A stretch of DNA of 64,000 bases from Bradyrhizobium sp. AUGA SZCCT0158 (GCF_018130065.1 NZ_JAFCME010000004.1:186001-250000), one strand, 5' to 3'. Counted from the stretch's first letter, positions 51,386 to 60,805 are shown. The notes: generated from the sequence alone by a model not told the origin. Program-made: numbers and translations.

Positions 51386-52335
51386 CTACTGGCCGTAGCC
51401 CACAAGCAGTCTCGGTAGCCACAATACCGTCGCGGGAAACAGCGAGATGATGATCAGCACGCGACCCCGGCGCCCAGGAAGGGGCCGAGTTCACGGCTCT
51501 CCTCTTCCAGTTTCACGCCGGCGAAGTTGGCGCAGATGTAGAGCAGGATGCCGACCGGTGGCGTGATCAGCCCGAGGCAGAGGTTGAACACCATCACCAG
51601 CCCGAAATGAACGAGGTCGATGCCGACGGCCTGGACCACCGGGACCAGCACCGGGATCAGGATGAACATCGCCGGCAGCGGCTCCATGAAGATGCCGATG
51701 ATGAGCAGGAAGACGTTGATCATCATCAGGATGATCGTCGGATCCGAGGAGAGGGAGCCGATCCAGCTCGCGAGCGCGCGCGGCGTGCCCGACACCGCGA
51801 GCAGCCAGCCGAAGCCCGATGACAGCGCGATGATGAACATCACGAGCGCGGTGTCGAGGGCGGTCTGGATCAGAATCGGCCAGATCGTCCTGAGGCTGAG
51901 CTCCCGGTAGACGAAGAAGCCGATGAACGCGGCGTAGACCACGGCGATGGTGGCGCTTTCGGTGACCGTGACGATGCCGCCGGTGACGCCGATCAGGATG
52001 ATCACCGGCATCATGAGCGCCCAGCTTGCCGGCAGGAACAGCCGCGGAATCTGCCGGATCGGCACGGCTTCCGAGACCGGGTAGTTGCGCTTCACCGAAA
52101 TCCAGTAGGCCGCGGCCATCAGCGACAGCGCAAGCAGGATGCCCGGCACGATGCCGCCGAGGAACAGCGCGATGATGGAGACGCCTTTCCCCGCAGACAA
52201 CCCGTAGATGACCAGCGGGATCGAGGGCGGGATGATCGGTCCGTTGACGCAGGCCGATGCCATCAGCGCCGCGGCGAAGCCGCCGCCATAGCCCTGTTTC
52301 TTCATCGCCGGGATCAGCACCTTGCCGAGTGCGTC
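51386..52335 (-). pseudogene. TRAP transporter large permease (DctM) remnant
   Basis: The readable part (about 51454-52320) gives LIPAMKKQGYGGGFAAALMA, NGPIIPPSIPLVIYG and GLITPPVGILLYICANFAG, all DctM motifs. The first 100 or so residues of the family are missing: the DctM sequence stops near 52335, where an unrelated gene begins on the other strand. At the 3' end the frame stops early after FLGAGVAC; one frame over it continues VLIIISLFPATVLWLPRLLVG to a stop at 51386, so a frameshift lies near 51460. The protein is therefore doubly broken. No DctP or DctQ gene is near. Confidence 0.85.
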
Positions 52336-52981
52336 CCAGTGGGACTATCTGCAAGTCGCCGAATTCTGCCGCTTGCACGGGCGAGAGGAAGAGGCCGTTC
52401 GCCGTGCTGAGGAGGGACTCTGGGTGTTCGAGGATGAGCGGCCGGACGAGCGGCTCGTACTCTTCGCAGCGGACGCCTTTTCGAAGGCAGGTCGAAGCAA
52501 TGCCGAGGCGCACCTGTGGCGTGCTTTCGAAAAGACGCCGTCGCTCCATCTCTACTCGCGGCTGCGCAAATTCGGCGGCGAGGAAACCCGCGCTCGCGCT
52601 GTCAGCTTCCTGGAGGCCAAGCAGGCCTCAGGCGCGCGATTCCATTGGTTTCAGCCGTCCGATCTTCTCATCCGAATATGGATGCAGGAGAAGATGTTCG
52701 ATGCAGCCTGGGCGGTGGCGCGGCAACACGGCTCGTCGCCGGCCTTGAAGGACGAACTTGCCAGGGCGAGCGAGGCGACGCATCCGCGTGAGGCACTTGA
52801 AGTTCATGCCGAACGCGTTGTTTTGCTTGTCAATACTGGTGGCAATGCAGCTTACGCGGAGGCAGCAAAATTGATCGCGCGCATGGCGACCATGCGCAGC
52901 AAAAAAGAGCAGGCGGATTATGTCCTGGGGCTCAAAGCGCGTTTCGATCGCAAGCGCAACTTCATGAAGTTATTGGATTGA
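52322..52981 (+). pseudogene. 5'-truncated DUF6880-like protein gene
   Basis: The 219-residue frame starts only with a TTG and reads SQWDYLQVAEFCRLHGREEE, then helical TPR-like units such as AEAHLWRAFEKTPSLHLYSR and ends RFDRKRNFMKLLD. From memory this is the C-terminal half of DUF6880 proteins of alphaproteobacteria, which are about twice this length. The missing N-terminal half lies on the far side of the breakpoint with the DctM remnant. There is no ribosome site, so it is probably not expressed. Confidence 0.7.
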
Positions 52982-53091
52982 CTTGGCGCCGGCACGCGAC
53001 GCGGCGCTCTACCGGCGGCTGTCAGCCGCCTGCGCTCGGCGCTTGATCTTCCCAAGCCAGTCGCTTGACGAGGATGACGCGGGGTGAGCCG

Positions 53092-53550
53092 TCACGCCGG
53101 CTTGCGCGTGCCGTTCGGTCCCCAATCAGGACCGGGATCGCGGCCGGCGGCGACTGATGTCAGCCGGCCGAGGTAATGCGCCCAACCCTTGTCATGGCTG
53201 GCGCAGGTGGCTTCATTGGGAAGACCGCTATGGGTCATGCGCAGCAGCGTGCCGCCATCCTGTTCGATCAGATCGATTTCGATCAGGCTTGATCCCGGCG
53301 GTACCTCGTCGTTGGTTTCCCAGCCGAAACTGTAGGCGAGGCGGTGCACCGGCACGACTTCGCGAAATGCGCCGCGCGCCGTAGCGCTGCCGACGCCTTT
53401 CAGGAGATAGAGCCCGCCCGGATGCATCTCAGTCGTCGCCTCGGTGCCCATCCATTGCACGATCTTGTCGGGATCGGTGAGGAAGGCGAACACGCTGGCG
53501 CGGGGCGCCGCAATGTGGGTCTCGCGCTGGACGACGAACGCTTCAGTCAT
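53092..53550 (-). CDS. SRPBCC (AHSA1-type) domain protein
   Basis: The 152-residue protein begins MTEAFVVQRETHIAAPRASVFAF and shows the loop DPDKIVQWMGTEATTEMHPG, SLIEIDLIEQDGGTLLRMTH and the final SHDKGWAHYLGRLTSVA. The in-frame extension upstream of 53550 is antisense to the cyclase gene and is left out. It is divergent from the cyclase gene and has no obvious regulator next to it. Confidence 0.86.
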   Translation of the reverse strand: MTEAFVVQRETHIAAPRASVFAFLTDPDKIVQWMGTEATTEMHPGGLYLLKGVGSATARGAFREVVPVHRLAYSFGWETNDEVPPGSSLIEIDLIEQDGGTLLRMTHSGLPNEATCASHDKGWAHYLGRLTSVAAGRDPGPDWGPNGTRKPA

Positions 53551-53668
53551 CGAAAACCTCGTTGCTCGTTGGCATGAAGAAGGTGCGACCGATGCGAACA
53601 TATGCCCGCGCGCGGATTTACCAAGGGCGGTTGATGACAATGACGCGCCGCTGCCACATGATCGGCCC

Positions 53669-54763
53669 ATGCAACTCAATTCGACGCTGACATGGCTGGT
53701 GGATGCGGCGGGCGCTGCACCGGGTGCGGACCGGTTCCTTGCCGAACTCGGTGCGCATTTGATCGCTGATGAATTGCCGCTCGCCGGCGGCGCCCTGACG
53801 CTCGCGGTCCCGCATCCGATCATTGCCCGTCGTACCTGGCTATGGCGGGCCGACAACGGCGAGGTGATCGAGGCTGTGGGTTTCGCGCCGGCGGGATTCG
53901 CAAATGCAGGACAGAAGGATTCCGCTGGTGATGCCGGCCGCCGCTGGCTGGCCGGGCTCGCGGGCGGAATGGTGCATGAAGACGTCGTGGGCCCGGGACC
54001 TGATGGACCTGTGCTCTCATGGATCGGGCCGCGTCAGTTCACGGAAGCGGAAATCGCCCGGTGGCGTGAGGTGGCCCGTTTTGCCGCCGCACCACTTGCA
54101 GCACTTTCAGCGCGCGCGACGCTGACCGCAACGCTCGAGGCCTATCTCGGCCGGCGCAGCGCGGCGCGCGTCCTGGCAGGACCATTGCGGCGTGATGTCG
54201 GCGAAACCATCCGTGCCGCGTTGCTCTATGCGGATCTACGCAGTTTCACCGCGCTGTCCGAGACTTCGCCGCCGGCTTCCGTCATCACCGCGCTCGATGC
54301 CTGGTTCGATTGCATGGCCGGTGCCGTTCACGCCTTCGGCGGCGAAGTGCTGAAATTCATCGGCGACGGCATGCTGGCGATCTTTCCGGTTATCGGCGAC
54401 AATCCGGGCGATGCCTGCACCGCCGCGCTGCGCGCGGTCACATCAGCCCAGGCCGGAATGGCACATCTCGATGAGACGCGGCGAGAGCAGGGGCTGCCAT
54501 CTCTCAGCTTCGGCGCCGCGCTGCATCTCGGTGAAATTCTGTGGGGCAATATCGGCGCGGCGGACCGGCTGGATTTCACCGCAATCGGTCCCGCCGTCAA
54601 TCTGGTCAGCCGGCTCGAGGGGCTGTGCCGGCCGCTCGGCCGGACGGTTTTGATTTCCGGCGCGGTCGCTCGCGAGCTCTCCGCAAAACTAATCCCGCTC
54701 GGAACGCATCCGCTGCGCGGCATCGCCGCTCCCTGCGACGTCTACACCGTGCCGGACGGCTAG
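53669..54763 (+). CDS. Class III adenylate/guanylate cyclase
   Basis: The 364-residue protein has an unrecognised N-terminal region (about 1-170), which may be a sensor, and a C-terminal class III catalytic domain. Visible residues are D189 in LLYADLRSFTAL and D233 in FIGDGMLAIF as metal ligands, K229 for base recognition, and DFTAIGPAVNLVSRLEGLC with the transition-state Asn and Arg. It should make cAMP from ATP. Since CRP-like sites precede the micropeptide genes elsewhere in the window, cAMP signalling is relevant to this genome. The start at 53669 is the most consistent with family length; others upstream are in frame. Confidence 0.87.
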   Translation: MQLNSTLTWLVDAAGAAPGADRFLAELGAHLIADELPLAGGALTLAVPHPIIARRTWLWRADNGEVIEAVGFAPAGFANAGQKDSAGDAGRRWLAGLAGGMVHEDVVGPGPDGPVLSWIGPRQFTEAEIARWREVARFAAAPLAALSARATLTATLEAYLGRRSAARVLAGPLRRDVGETIRAALLYADLRSFTALSETSPPASVITALDAWFDCMAGAVHAFGGEVLKFIGDGMLAIFPVIGDNPGDACTAALRAVTSAQAGMAHLDETRREQGLPSLSFGAALHLGEILWGNIGAADRLDFTAIGPAVNLVSRLEGLCRPLGRTVLISGAVARELSAKLIPLGTHPLRGIAAPCDVYTVPDG

Positions 54764-54789
54764 ACCCTTCGGAACTCGATCACAAAGAA

Positions 54790-54848
54790 GTTAAACCGAT
54801 CGGTTGACAATCCGGACTGCACGACTATGTTAAACCACATGGTTGAAC
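54790..54848 (+). promoter_or_regulatory. Promoter and paired operators of the second arsR
   Basis: Two copies of GTTAAACC-N4-GGTTGA lie at 54790-54807 and 54829-54846. TTGACA (54804-54809) and TATGTT (54826-54831) are separated by 16 bases, placing +1 about 54838-54839. The operators thus cover the -35 and the -10/+1, a standard repression layout. Confidence 0.75.
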
Positions 54849-55192
54849 AAGAGACCCATCTCGATGCCGTCTTTCATGCCCTCGCGGATCCCACCCGGCG
54901 GGCCATGCTTGGCCAGCTCGCGGAACGCGAACTCACGATTGGGGAACTGGCGACCCCGTTCAGCATGAGCTTTGCGGGTGCGTCGAAACACGTGCGGGTG
55001 CTGGAGGACGCAGGGCTGGTGAAGCGCACGATCCAGGGCCGCACCCATCTGTGCCGCCTGCAAGCGGCGCGGCTAGCAGAAGCCAATGAGTGGCTGCGGC
55101 GTTATGAGCGCTTCTGGACTGAAAAACTCGACGCGCTGGAATCCCTGCTGCGCGCCGAAGACGAAGCGGCAGCCAAGAAAAGCAAGACGTGA
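54839..55192 (+). CDS. ArsR-family transcriptional regulator, apparently leaderless
   Basis: The 117-residue protein from the ATG at 54839 reads MVEQETHLDAVFHALADPTRR, then LTIGELATPFSMSFAGASKHVRVLE (recognition helix) and the wing RTIQGRTHLC. No metal-binding Cys pair is seen. The predicted +1 falls at or one base before this ATG and there is no ribosome site, so translation is probably leaderless; the ATG at 54827 would lie in the promoter. It is 12 bases upstream of an SRPBCC gene, the same pairing as at 29481-30256. Confidence 0.87.
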   Translation: MVEQETHLDAVFHALADPTRRAMLGQLAERELTIGELATPFSMSFAGASKHVRVLEDAGLVKRTIQGRTHLCRLQAARLAEANEWLRRYERFWTEKLDALESLLRAEDEAAAKKSKT

Positions 55193-55204
55193 AGGAGTAG
55201 AACG

Positions 55205-55735
55205 ATGGATGCGAAGACACCCGATGCCTACGGCACGCTGATCGAACCCACCACGCTGAAGATCCAGCGGCTGTTGCCCGGTCCGATCGAGCGCATCTGG
55301 GCCTATCTCACCGACAGCGAAATGCGCCGCAAATGGCTGGCGGCAGGCGTGATGGAGATGAAGGTTGGCGCGCCCGTCGAATTCGTTTGGCGCAACGGCG
55401 AGCTCAACGATCCGCCAAGTCCGCGGCCGGCCGATTTTCCCGAAGAACACCGCATGCAAAGCCGGATCACCGAACTCGATCCGATGCGCAAGCTTTCCAT
55501 CGCCTGGAACAACAGCGGCGACGTGACGTTTGAACTGGAGCCAAAAGGGCAGGGCGTGCTGCTCACGGTGATCCATCGCCGTCTGCCCGATCGTTCGACC
55601 ATGCTCAAGGTCAGCGCTGGCTGGCATATGCATCTCGACGTCCTTGTCGCACGCGCATCCGGCAATGAGCCGGCGCCGTTCTGGGAAGGCTGGAGCAAAC
55701 TGCAAAAGGAATACGACCGGCGGCTGCCGGCCTGA
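55205..55735 (+). CDS. SRPBCC (AHSA1-type) domain protein in second ArsR operon
   Basis: The 176-residue protein shows TLKIQRLLPGPIERIWAYLTDSEMRRKW, KVGAPVEFVWRNGEL and the final helix APFWEGWSKLQKEYDRRL. AAGGAGTAGAACG precedes the ATG. It is longer than the other SRPBCC proteins here, and its lid region (NDPPSPRPADFPEEHRMQ) is extended. It is cotranscribed with the ArsR gene and followed by the DUF899 gene. Confidence 0.88.
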   Translation: MDAKTPDAYGTLIEPTTLKIQRLLPGPIERIWAYLTDSEMRRKWLAAGVMEMKVGAPVEFVWRNGELNDPPSPRPADFPEEHRMQSRITELDPMRKLSIAWNNSGDVTFELEPKGQGVLLTVIHRRLPDRSTMLKVSAGWHMHLDVLVARASGNEPAPFWEGWSKLQKEYDRRLPA

Positions 55736-55789
55736 CGCCGCAGCACGACGCCGACCGCAACAAGCATCGCACCAAACAGGAGGCTAGCC

Positions 55790-56536
55790 ATGATTCAGGC
55801 AATGAAGACGCATGTCGTTTCGGCAAAGGAGTGGGAAGCTGCGCGCCAGCAGATGCTCGTGAAGGAAAAAGCCAATACCCGTGCCCGTGACGCGCTGGCG
55901 GCCGAGCGCAGGCGGATGCCGTGGATGGCCGTGGAGAAGACGTACGCGTTTGAAGGACCGGGTGGCAGAGCGAGCCTGGTCGACCTGTTCGACGGCCGCC
56001 GCCAGTTGATCGTCTACCGCGCGTTCTACGAGCCTGGCGTGCATGGTTGGCCCGAGCATGCGTGCCGCGGCTGCTCCATGGTGGCCGATCAGGTCGCCCA
56101 CCTCGCTCATTTGAACGCGCGCGATACCACGCTCGTTTTCGTTTCGCGCGCGCCGCAGGTGGACATCGCGCGGCTGAAAAAGCGGATGGAATGGGATATG
56201 CCCTGGTACACCGTCACCGACAGCTTCGACAAAGACTTCGGCGTCGACGAATGGCACGGCACCAACGTGTTCATCCGCGACGGCAACAAGGTTTTCCGGA
56301 CCTACTTCATCAACAACCGCGGCGACGAGCAGATGGGGGGCACCTGGAACTACCTCGACATCACGCCGCTTGGCCGTCAGGAGGTCTGGGAGGATTCTCC
56401 GGAAGGCACGCCGCAGACGCCAACCTACAAATGGTGGAACTGGCACGACAGCTACGTCCCGAACACCGCGCCCGATAAAAAGTGGGTCGAGGTGTCGGAC
56501 GCCGGCGAGGCCGCCATGCGCAAGCAAAGCGGCTAA
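55790..56536 (+). CDS. DUF899 family thioredoxin-like protein
   Basis: The 248-residue protein has the DUF899 pattern: VSAKEWEAARQQMLVKEKA, RQLIVYRAFYEPG, HACRGCSMVADQVAHL with a CxxC-like pair, and RDGNKVFRTYFINNRGDEQMG. The fold resembles AhpC/thioredoxin, though a redox function has not been proven for the family. AGGAGGCTAGCC precedes the ATG. It may be part of the ArsR-SRPBCC operon, with a 54-base gap. Confidence 0.87.
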   Translation: MIQAMKTHVVSAKEWEAARQQMLVKEKANTRARDALAAERRRMPWMAVEKTYAFEGPGGRASLVDLFDGRRQLIVYRAFYEPGVHGWPEHACRGCSMVADQVAHLAHLNARDTTLVFVSRAPQVDIARLKKRMEWDMPWYTVTDSFDKDFGVDEWHGTNVFIRDGNKVFRTYFINNRGDEQMGGTWNYLDITPLGRQEVWEDSPEGTPQTPTYKWWNWHDSYVPNTAPDKKWVEVSDAGEAAMRKQSG

Positions 56537-56613
56537 TCCGGCGACGTCAGCCACCGCTCGCGCAGTGCTGCGCGAGCGGGAGCAGCCAGATAGCAGTAAC
56601 GCAGGAGAAGGAC

Positions 56614-56880
56614 ATGAGTGAGACGCATGCCGTCGCACGCAGCACCGGTGCGATTCCTCGCAACAACGGCAATGCGGCCGCGACCGGCGCCGCCGAATTT
56701 CTATACCTCGCGGCCGCCCCGACCTTCGCGATCATGGCGTTGCTCACGTCCGTTCTTGGCGGCGGAGCGGTGGAGGCCTTGTGTTCGCCGGCGTCACCGC
56801 TGAGCGGAATGGTTCCGATGTATTTGCTGATGAGCGCCTTTCATCTGGCGCCATGGCTGAAGCTGATTTCTCATCGGTGA
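56614..56880 (+). CDS. Small hypothetical membrane protein
   Basis: The 88-residue protein (MSETHAVARSTGAIPRNNG) has one or two hydrophobic segments, AEFLYLAAAPTFAIMALLTSVL and GMVPMYLLMSAFHLAPWLKLI. GGAGAAGGAC precedes the ATG at 56614. It follows the DUF899 gene by 77 bases on the same strand and may be cotranscribed. I recognise no family. Confidence 0.65.
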   Translation: MSETHAVARSTGAIPRNNGNAAATGAAEFLYLAAAPTFAIMALLTSVLGGGAVEALCSPASPLSGMVPMYLLMSAFHLAPWLKLISHR

Positions 56881-56954
56881 AATGGTGTTGACCGGTGCTG
56901 ATCCTGCTTTCGAAATCCAGATTACCTCGCATCACCTCCTCGAAAAGGAACAAC

Positions 56955-57380
56955 ATGAGCAAAGTTTTTACCGGTGGCTGCGCCTGCGCCGCGATCCGTT
57001 ATGAAATTTCCAGCGAACCTGTCTTCATGAACCACTGCCAGTGCCTGGACTGCCAGCACAGGAGCGGCACCGGGCACGGCTCCTATCTGACCTTCATGGA
57101 CAGGAAGAACGTAAAACTCGAAGGCAAGGCGGCGCGTTGCGACGTCGTTGCCGATAGCGGCAATGTGAAGACGCACAGCTTCTGCCCGGCCTGCGGGTCA
57201 CCGGTCTATCTGACCTACACGGCGATGCCGGATGTCATTACCGTGCACGCGGCGAGCCTCGACGATCCCGCCCGGTTCAAGCCGCAGGCCGTGACCTACG
57301 GGATACGCAGCCATGCCTGGGATGATCTCGATCCGGCCTTGCCGAAATTCGACAAGATGCCACCTGCTGCCAGTTCCTGA
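56955..57380 (+). CDS. GFA (CENP-V/GFA) family zinc protein
   Basis: The 141-residue protein begins MSKVFTGGCACAAIRYEI and has the paired Cys motifs GGCACAA, NHCQCLDCQHRSG and SFCPACGSPVYL that bind two zinc ions in glutathione-dependent formaldehyde-activating enzyme relatives. Most members are not proven to act on formaldehyde. The ATG at 56955 follows AAAAGGAACAAC. It is separate from the following MFS gene by about 110 bases. Confidence 0.88.
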   Translation: MSKVFTGGCACAAIRYEISSEPVFMNHCQCLDCQHRSGTGHGSYLTFMDRKNVKLEGKAARCDVVADSGNVKTHSFCPACGSPVYLTYTAMPDVITVHAASLDDPARFKPQAVTYGIRSHAWDDLDPALPKFDKMPPAASS

Positions 57381-57490
57381 ACTGGCCACGGGTCTTTAAA
57401 AGGCGTGCCCTTAAAAAATTATCCTGATCATGTCGCCTTTGGCGCTTCTCGTACGTCTTGAACAAAGAAGCGCCAAAACGGAGATTTGCA

Positions 57491-58723
57491 ATGGACCATT
57501 CCCGCTATCGATGGGTGATTGTCGCGGCCGGCGGCACGCTGGGCTGTGTCGCGATCGGAGCGATGTTTTCACTGCCGGTGCTGTTGCAATCGATCACGCG
57601 GGATACCGGCTGGTCGGTCGCCGGCGTATCGAGCGCGATGACGGTCGGTTTCCTGGCGATGGCGTGCTGCAGCATGCTCTGGGGCAACCTGTCGGACCGG
57701 TTCGGGCCGTTGCCGGTGGTGCTGACCGGATCATTGGTGCTGGCGGCAAGCTTGTTGCTCGCAAGCCTAGCGACTTCGCTTCTGGTGTTCCAGTTCGCAT
57801 TCGGCGTTCTGGTCGGCGGCGCGATTGCTGCGATCTTCGCGCCGATGATGGCCTGCGTCACCGGCTGGTTCGATACCCATCGCAGCCTCGCGGTGTCCTT
57901 GGTGTCGGCCGGCATGGGGATCGCGCCCATGACCATGGCGCCGCTGGTGGCCTGGCTGGTCTCGTTCCATGACTGGCGAACGACACTGCAGATCGTGGCT
58001 GCGATTGTTGCCGTCATCATGATTCCAGTGTCGCTCCTGGTGCGACGCCCGCCGGCGCTCGCGGCGGCCAGCGCCAGTGTCCCGGCAAACGGCGAGCAGC
58101 AAACCGAGATGTCGGTGAGCGAAGCGGTGCGGTCGCCCCAGTTCGCGATCCTGCTGCTGACGAATTTCTTCTGCTGCGCCACCCATTCCGGACCGATCAT
58201 CCATACGGTCAGCTATGCCGTCAGCTGCGGTATCCCGCTGATCGCGGCGGTTTCGATCTACAGCCTCGAAGGGCTCACGGGGCTCGGCGGCCGCATCGCG
58301 TTCGGCATCCTCGGCGACAAACTGGGCGCCAAGCGCGTTCTTGTGGCGGGATTGCTGGTGCAGGCCTTCGGCGCGCTGGCCTATGTGTTCGTCCGCGACC
58401 TTGCCGGCTTCTATGCGGTGGCGGCGGTATTCGGCTTCATCTATGCCGGCACAATGCCCCTATACGCCGCGATCGCGCGCGAGAATTTCCCGTTGAAGAT
58501 GATGGGCACCGTGATCGGCGGCACGGCGATGGCCGGCAGCCTCGGCATGGCCACGGGGCCGGTGGCCGGCGGCCTGATCTACGATACCCTTGGCAGTTAC
58601 ACGTGGCTTTACGTCGGCTCCTGGGCCATGGGACTGGGCGCGTTCCTGATCGCGATGACCTTCAAGCCGTTCCCCAAGACGAATGCGAACGCTCAAGCGG
58701 CGACGGTGCCGGCCTCGGCATAA
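57491..58723 (+). CDS. MFS transporter (OFA/monocarboxylate-like)
   Basis: The 410-residue protein has 12 hydrophobic helices, motif A-like GNLSDRFGPLPVVL and FGILGDKLGAKRVLVAGL, and a helix 5 region SAGMGIAPMTMAPLVAWLV. The arrangement and the RYRWVIVAAGGTLGCVAIGAMFSLPVL start fit oxalate/formate or monocarboxylate carriers. GGAGATTTGCA precedes the ATG at 57491. A strong intrinsic terminator follows at 58732. Confidence 0.86.
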   Translation: MDHSRYRWVIVAAGGTLGCVAIGAMFSLPVLLQSITRDTGWSVAGVSSAMTVGFLAMACCSMLWGNLSDRFGPLPVVLTGSLVLAASLLLASLATSLLVFQFAFGVLVGGAIAAIFAPMMACVTGWFDTHRSLAVSLVSAGMGIAPMTMAPLVAWLVSFHDWRTTLQIVAAIVAVIMIPVSLLVRRPPALAAASASVPANGEQQTEMSVSEAVRSPQFAILLLTNFFCCATHSGPIIHTVSYAVSCGIPLIAAVSIYSLEGLTGLGGRIAFGILGDKLGAKRVLVAGLLVQAFGALAYVFVRDLAGFYAVAAVFGFIYAGTMPLYAAIARENFPLKMMGTVIGGTAMAGSLGMATGPVAGGLIYDTLGSYTWLYVGSWAMGLGAFLIAMTFKPFPKTNANAQAATVPASA

Positions 58724-58731
58724 CCAGACAA

Positions 58732-58766
58732 AACCCGGGCGCGTGTTGGCACGCCCGGGTTCGTTG
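58732..58766 (+). terminator. Intrinsic terminator after the MFS gene
   Basis: AACCCGGGCG (58732-58741) pairs with CGCCCGGGTT (58752-58761) in a 10-bp stem with a ten-base loop, followed by a T-rich stretch. It also lies downstream of the convergent VOC gene and may act for both. Confidence 0.78.
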
Positions 58767-58792
58767 TTAGATTGATCACCTTGCTGAGGGGA

Positions 58793-59230
58793 TCAGCCGG
58801 CAAATGCCTTGTCGAGGTCGGCAATAACGATCTTTCGCATCTTCATCATGGCCTGCATGGCGCGATCGGCCTTCGTGCGATCGGGATCGCCGAGGTAACG
58901 GCCCAGCGCCGTGGGCACAACCTGCCAGGACAGGCCGAATTTGTCCTTCAGCCATCCGCATTGCGATTCCTTGCCGCCGTCGGCGGTCAGTCTGCTCCAG
59001 AAATAGTCCACCTCTTCCTGGGTCTCGACGCTGATGAAGAAGGAGACCGCCTCGTTGAATCTGTACTTGGGGCCGCCATTGAGGGCGTTGAACTTCTGCC
59101 CCTCGAGTTCGAAACTCGCCATGAAGTCATTGACGATTTCGACCTTGGCATTGGGAAACACCGATTTGTAGAAGGCGACGGCCGCGGGGACGTTGTTGTC
59201 GAACCAGAGGAACGGCGTGATGGAAGTCAT
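58793..59230 (-). CDS. VOC family protein (PhnB / 3-demethylubiquinone methyltransferase-like)
   Basis: The 145-residue protein reads MTSITPFLWFDNNVPAAVAFYKSVFPNAKV, then EGQKFNALNGGPKYRFNEAVSFFISVE and CGWLKDKFGLSWQVVP, the usual pattern of this family once annotated as a ubiquinone methyltransferase. No SAM site is present, so it is not a methyltransferase. The function is unknown. It converges on the MFS gene. Confidence 0.88.
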   Translation of the reverse strand: MTSITPFLWFDNNVPAAVAFYKSVFPNAKVEIVNDFMASFELEGQKFNALNGGPKYRFNEAVSFFISVETQEEVDYFWSRLTADGGKESQCGWLKDKFGLSWQVVPTALGRYLGDPDRTKADRAMQAMMKMRKIVIADLDKAFAG

Positions 59231-59482
59231 GACGGATGTCCTTGTCGGTTGAGGTGAATCGGCAGGCTCGGTGGCTTTGGAGGGAGAGGATGGTCCGGGC
59301 AGGGTCGACAGGCAGATCAGCGAGGATTATTGGGCCGTCGTCGGCGTGGGCTCATGGGGTGGACGAACGAGGGGACAGGATTCCGACACGGTCTGTTTCT
59401 TTTTTCGCACGGCCCAATCCACCCCTCCGGGGGCAGGGCTGGTCTGGTAGGCTTCCTCGGTTCGTCTGAAACCGGATTGCCC

Positions 59483-60667
59483 ATGTCCATTGATCTTGAA
59501 CGCCTTCGCGCTGAGACGCCCGGTGTCATCAGCCGTGTCCACCTCAACAATGCCGGCGCCGGCCTGATGCCCTTGCCGGTGCTGCAGGCGATGACAGACT
59601 ATCTTAGGCGGGAGGCCGAGATCGGGGGCTACGAGGCCGCCGCCGAGGCTGCAGCACGCCTTGACGGCGTTTACGACAGTGTTGCCGGTCTGATCGGCGC
59701 CGCCAGGGATGAGATCGCGCTGACCGAAAATGCCACTGTGGCGTGGCAAATGGCGTTTTACGCCCTGCCGTTGCGCGACGGCGATCGCATCCTGACAGCG
59801 CGGGCCGAATACGCGGCGAACTATGTTGCGTTTCTGCAGGTCGCCAAGCGCACCGGGGCGGTGATCGAGATCATCCCTGATGACGCAAATGGCGTGCTGG
59901 ATGCGGAAGCGCTGGAGCGGATGCTCGACGATCGCGTACGTCTGATCGCGATCACCTGGGTGCCAACGAATGGCGGCCTGGTGAACCCCGCGGCCGCCGT
60001 CGGCCGCATCGCACGGGCGCACGGAATTCCCTATCTGCTCGACGCGTGTCAGGCCGTCGGACAGATACCGGTCGACGTCGCGGCGCTCGGCTGCGACATG
60101 CTTTCGGCGACGGGACGCAAGTTCTTGCGCGGTCCGCGCGGGACGGGATTCCTGTATGTGCGCCGCGAACTGCTGGGCAAGCTCGAGCCACCGATGATCG
60201 ACCATTTCGGCGCGCCGTGGATGGCGCCCGATCGCTACCAGCTTAGGGCCGACGCCCGTCGCTTCGAGACCTGGGAGAACAACTACGCCGCAAGATTGGG
60301 GCTCGGCGTCGCGGTGGACTACGCGCAGGCGATTGGAATCGAGCCGATTGCCGCGCGTTGCCGGACGTTGGCTGGCCTGCTGCGCAATGGGCTTGGCCAG
60401 ATTCCTGATGTGACGATCCATGACCTTGGACCACACCCGGCGGCGATCGTCACATTCTCCGTCCCGGGCTTTGAGGCCGATGCCGTGAAGACGCATCTGG
60501 CCGGGGCGGGAATCAATGTTAGCACGTCGGATCCTGCAAGCACGCTTCTCGACGCGAAGCGGCGTGCATTGCCTTCGATCGTGCGCGCCTCGCCTCACTA
60601 TTATAATACGGAGGACGAAATCGATCGTCTGACGACGACTGTTCGGAAGCTCAGGGATCGCCAGTGA
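59483..60667 (+). CDS. Class V aminotransferase-fold PLP enzyme
   Basis: The 394-residue protein shows the class V pattern: HLNNAGAGLMPLPVLQAM, LTENATVAWQMAFYALPL, TWVPTNGGLVNPAAAVG, DACQAVGQIPVDV and the PLP Lys in LSATGRKFLRGPRGTGFLY. It groups with isopenicillin epimerase and EgtE-like proteins rather than IscS, because no mobile Cys loop is seen. The ATG at 59483 (MSIDLERLRAETPG) fits; the frame is open 51 codons upstream. The substrate is not determined. Confidence 0.87.
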   Translation: MSIDLERLRAETPGVISRVHLNNAGAGLMPLPVLQAMTDYLRREAEIGGYEAAAEAAARLDGVYDSVAGLIGAARDEIALTENATVAWQMAFYALPLRDGDRILTARAEYAANYVAFLQVAKRTGAVIEIIPDDANGVLDAEALERMLDDRVRLIAITWVPTNGGLVNPAAAVGRIARAHGIPYLLDACQAVGQIPVDVAALGCDMLSATGRKFLRGPRGTGFLYVRRELLGKLEPPMIDHFGAPWMAPDRYQLRADARRFETWENNYAARLGLGVAVDYAQAIGIEPIAARCRTLAGLLRNGLGQIPDVTIHDLGPHPAAIVTFSVPGFEADAVKTHLAGAGINVSTSDPASTLLDAKRRALPSIVRASPHYYNTEDEIDRLTTTVRKLRDRQ

Positions 60668-60805
60668 TCGGTTTGCGCATCTCGCCGCTTCAAGAAGGAG
60701 CGGTTTGCTTCGTCGCTTTCAGTCGCCCACTTGCCTTCGGACCGCCATGGCGCGAAACTCTGCGCTGAGACTGATCCCCCGCACTCCAACGAAAGCAAAA
60801 ACCTG

